From: Nanobdellota archaeon
GTDB taxonomy: Archaea > Nanobdellota > Nanobdellia > Pacearchaeales > UBA12030
Assembly (NCBI GenBank): GCA_018829485.1
Contig: JAHJTU010000033.1
Span: 1 to 7,518, forward strand
DNA length: 7,518 nt
Direction: 5' to 3'
The translations under genes were made by a program, and so were the position numbers. Below the pieces are notes generated by a model. It had not been told where the DNA came from. It did not search any database and worked only from the letters and a program-made list of their open reading frames with translations. This document shows, piece after piece, positions 5,292 to 7,518 of this stretch (positions are counted from its first letter, which is position 1; each line of letters starts with the position of its first letter).

Positions 5292-6641
5292 ATGAAAAAA
5301 GAAAATAAGAAAAAGAATGTAATAATTCTTGGAGCTGGTGGAAGAGATTTTCACGATTTTCTTACTGTATTTAAAGATAATCCAAAATATAATGTTGTTT
5401 GTTTTACAGCAACACAAATTCCAGGAATTGAAAAAAGAATTTTTCCAGCAAAATTAGCAGGAAAATATTATAGAAAGGGAGTTCCAATATATCCTGAATC
5501 ACAATTGAAAGATTTAATTAAAAAATTCAAAATAGATTTTGTTATACTAGCATACTCTGATTTATCACATCAAGAAGTTATGGAAAAAGCTGGAATTGCG
5601 CTTGCAGCTGGAGCAGATTTTAAACTTATGAGTCCAGAACATACCCAATTAGTAAGCAAAAAGCCAGTAATTGCAGTAACAGCAGTAAGAACAGGAGCAG
5701 GAAAAAGTCCAGCAATGAGAAATATTTCTAAGCATTTGAGAAAAAAAGGCTATAAAGTTGCAGTAATAAGACATCCAATGCCATATGGTAATTTGCAAAA
5801 GCAAGAAGTACAAGTATTCAAAACATTAGATGACTTGAAAAAACATAATTGCACTTTTGAAGAAGATGAAGAATATGAGCCACATATAAAAAACGGATTT
5901 ACAGTTTATGCTGGTGTTGATTATGAAAAAATCCTGAGAAAAGCAGAAAAAGATGCAGAAATAATTTTATGGGATGGTGGAAATAATGATTTCTCATTTT
6001 ACAAACCTGACTTGCATATTTGTATTGCAGATGCAAGAAGAGCAGGACATGAAATAACATATTATCCTGGCTTTACAAATTTCATAACAGCTGATACAAT
6101 TATCATAAATAAAATAAAAACAGCGCCTAAAGAAGATATTAATAAAATTGTAGAGCATGCAAAAAAATACAATCCAAAAGCCAATCTAATATTTGCAGAT
6201 ATGGAAAAAACACTTGATAAAAATATCAACTTAAAAGGAAAAAAAGTTCTTGCAATTGAAGATGGCCCAACAACAACACATGGTGGAATGTCTTTTGGTG
6301 CTGCTTATCTTGTTGCCAAAGCACACGGGGCAAAAATTATTGATCCTAGGCCATATGCAGTTGGAAGTATAAAGCAAGTATTTGCAAAATTTAAGCATTT
6401 AACAAATATTCTCCCTGCAATGGGATATAACAAGCAACAAATACAAGAGCTTCAAGAAACAATAAACAAAGCAAAAGCAGATTATGTTTTAATAGGCACA
6501 CCAATTGACTTAAGAAGACTCTTAAAAATTAACAAACCAGCAATCAAAGTTAATTATGAATTAAAAGAAATCCAAGGAAATCTTGATTCTGTACTTGATA
6601 ATTTTTTAAAAAATAAGATTAAAAAGTCAAGAAAAAGATGA
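5292..6641 (+). CDS. COG2403-type P-loop NTPase, cyclic 2,3-diphosphoglycerate synthetase-like
   Basis: This 449-residue protein matches the COG2403 'predicted GTPase' family, related to cyclic 2,3-diphosphoglycerate synthetase. Residues 9-115 form a Rossmann-like domain opening with I-L-G-A-G-G-R-D-F-H-D-F (12-23). The P-loop is V-R-T-G-A-G-K-S (132-139), lacking the usual first Gly/Ala. A Walker B-like W-D-G-G-N-N-D-F (227-234) is followed by K-P-D-L-H-I (238-243) and G-H-E-x-x-Y-Y-P-G (252-260), then I-N-K (272-274), which recalls the NKxD base-recognition motif but lacks its Asp. A C-terminal part carries I-E-D-G-P-T-T-T-H-G-G-M (322-333) and I-G-T-P-I-D-L-R-R-L (401-410). The tail is Lys/Arg-rich. 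The substrate is unproven; synthesis of cyclic diphosphoglycerate is not implied here. Position between carbamate kinase and transcarbamylase, with ATGA overlap to the latter, points to a role in carbamoyl-phosphate or amino-acid metabolism. Confidence 0.88.
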   Translation: MKKENKKKNVIILGAGGRDFHDFLTVFKDNPKYNVVCFTATQIPGIEKRIFPAKLAGKYYRKGVPIYPESQLKDLIKKFKIDFVILAYSDLSHQEVMEKAGIALAAGADFKLMSPEHTQLVSKKPVIAVTAVRTGAGKSPAMRNISKHLRKKGYKVAVIRHPMPYGNLQKQEVQVFKTLDDLKKHNCTFEEDEEYEPHIKNGFTVYAGVDYEKILRKAEKDAEIILWDGGNNDFSFYKPDLHICIADARRAGHEITYYPGFTNFITADTIIINKIKTAPKEDINKIVEHAKKYNPKANLIFADMEKTLDKNINLKGKKVLAIEDGPTTTHGGMSFGAAYLVAKAHGAKIIDPRPYAVGSIKQVFAKFKHLTNILPAMGYNKQQIQELQETINKAKADYVLIGTPIDLRRLLKINKPAIKVNYELKEIQGNLDSVLDNFLKNKIKKSRKR

Positions 6642-7518
6642 AACCAAAACACTTACTTTCATTAGAAAAAACAACAAGCAAGGAAATCCTTTCTCTTATA
6701 CAATTGTCAAGAAAAATTAAGAAAAATCCTAAAGCATTTGAAAATAAGCTGCATAGGAAAACACTTCTTATGTTATTTGAAAAGCCATCATTAAGAACAC
6801 ATTTAAGTTTTGAAGTTGCTGCATTTCAATTAGGTGGGCATGCTATATTTTTTGACTTGCATGAAGCACCATTAGGAAAAGGAAAGGAAAGCATTGCTGA
6901 TACTGCTAAAACATTCTCACATTATATTGATATTGTTGTTGCAAGATTATTTGAACATGAAACATTAGAAAAACTTGCAAATAATTCAACTGTTCCTGTA
7001 ATAAATGGATTAACTAACTTCTCACATCCATGTCAAATACTTTCTGACTTATTAACAATTCATGAACATTTTGGAAAAATCAAAAATTTAAAGTTAACAT
7101 ATATAGGAGACGCTAATAACAACATAGTTCATTCCTTATTATTTGCCTTGCCAAAAATGGGAATAAATTTAACAATAATTTGCCCTAATAAAAAAGAATT
7201 CCTGCCTCATCCAAGAGTCATAAGTATTGCAAAACAAGAAGCAAAGAAGAATAATACAAAAATTATAGTTACATCAAATATAAATGAAGCTAAAAACTCA
7301 GATATTATTTACACAGATTCGTGGATGTCTTATCATATTCCAAAATCTCAGGAAAAAGCAAGAATTCTAGCATTGAAAAAATATCAAGTTAATAAAAAAT
7401 TAATGAATTTAGCAGGAAAAAAGGAAAAAACAGTATTTATGCACTGTCTTCCAGCAACAAGAGAACAAGAAGTCACTAATGAAGTTATTGATGGCAAGCA
7501 AAGTATTGTCTTTACTCA
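6638..7518 (+). CDS. argF: Ornithine carbamoyltransferase-like enzyme (C-terminus off window)
   Basis: The frame opens at ATG 6638, overlapping the COG2403 stop as ATGA, and stays open for 293 codons to the right edge; about 10-20 residues are probably missing. It is an aspartate/ornithine transcarbamylase. Carbamoyl-phosphate residues: F-E-K-P-S-L-R-T-H (47-55), R103 in V-V-A-R, and H-P-C-Q (130-133). The ornithine half has G-D-A-N-N-N (157-162), Y-T-D-S-W-M-S-Y-H (225-233) and M-H-C-L-P-A-T-R (268-275). N-G-L-T-N plus H-P-C-Q and H-C-L-P-A mark the ornithine rather than aspartate branch. Odd points: the usual S-T-R-T-R reads S-L-R-T-H, and the usual S-M-G ornithine loop reads S-Y-H, while the loop Asp (227) and catalytic Cys (270) remain. 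Next to carbamate kinase, a catabolic direction (citrulline to ornithine plus carbamoyl phosphate; arcB/ptc-type) is likely. A related amine acceptor is possible. Confidence 0.9.
   Translation, partial: MKPKHLLSLEKTTSKEILSLIQLSRKIKKNPKAFENKLHRKTLLMLFEKPSLRTHLSFEVAAFQLGGHAIFFDLHEAPLGKGKESIADTAKTFSHYIDIVVARLFEHETLEKLANNSTVPVINGLTNFSHPCQILSDLLTIHEHFGKIKNLKLTYIGDANNNIVHSLLFALPKMGINLTIICPNKKEFLPHPRVISIAKQEAKKNNTKIIVTSNINEAKNSDIIYTDSWMSYHIPKSQEKARILALKKYQVNKKLMNLAGKKEKTVFMHCLPATREQEVTNEVIDGKQSIVFT

Noticed and set aside
5292..6641. Annotation as a true cyclic 2,3-diphosphoglycerate synthetase
   Set aside because: The resemblance is at family level only. That solute is typical of certain hyperthermophilic methanogens, whereas the operon context here is carbamoyl-phosphate metabolism.

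Overview
The window looks like an AT-rich archaeal chromosome fragment, most likely from a small-genome DPANN lineage (Woesearchaeota/Pacearchaeota-like). That placement is inference. It rests on archaeal-type TATA elements at a fixed distance from several start codons, oligo-T terminators without hairpins, arginine encoded almost only by AGA/AGG, very short intergenic gaps, several small Lys/Arg-rich proteins, and an M42 (TET-type) aminopeptidase. I see no tRNA or rRNA, CRISPR array, transposase or attachment site.

Left part, minus strand (1-2009): two independently transcribed units encode surface proteins. The first is a 64-residue AbrB/MazE-fold DNA-binding protein whose stop codon overlaps (ATGA) the start of a secreted, Cys-rich protein that runs off the left edge and carries six N-glycosylation sequons. 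The second is a membrane-anchored protein of two extracytoplasmic beta-rich domains. A U-tract terminator and a TATA promoter separate the two units. A compact divergent promoter region (2010-2126) separates the minus-strand block from the plus-strand block.

Middle part, plus strand (2127-4265): a 69-residue protein with a Lys/Arg/Thr tail and a short SWIB-like segment, then a T-rich terminator; a six-helix rhomboid intramembrane protease with an intact Ser/His dyad; an M42 metallo-aminopeptidase with a complete metal site; and a 34-residue, very basic protein.

Right part, plus strand (4303-7518): a promoter that appears to give a leaderless transcript, followed by carbamate kinase (arcC), a COG2403-type P-loop NTPase related to cyclic 2,3-diphosphoglycerate synthetase, and an ornithine carbamoyltransferase-like enzyme cut by the right edge. 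The three are tightly packed (30-nt gap, then ATGA overlap) and should be one operon. The two outer enzymes share carbamoyl phosphate. In the catabolic direction citrulline would be split to ornithine and carbamoyl phosphate, and the kinase would make ATP from the latter. No arginine deiminase is visible here. The role of the middle NTPase is unknown and, with substitutions in the substrate loops of the transcarbamylase, is the most interesting part of the window.
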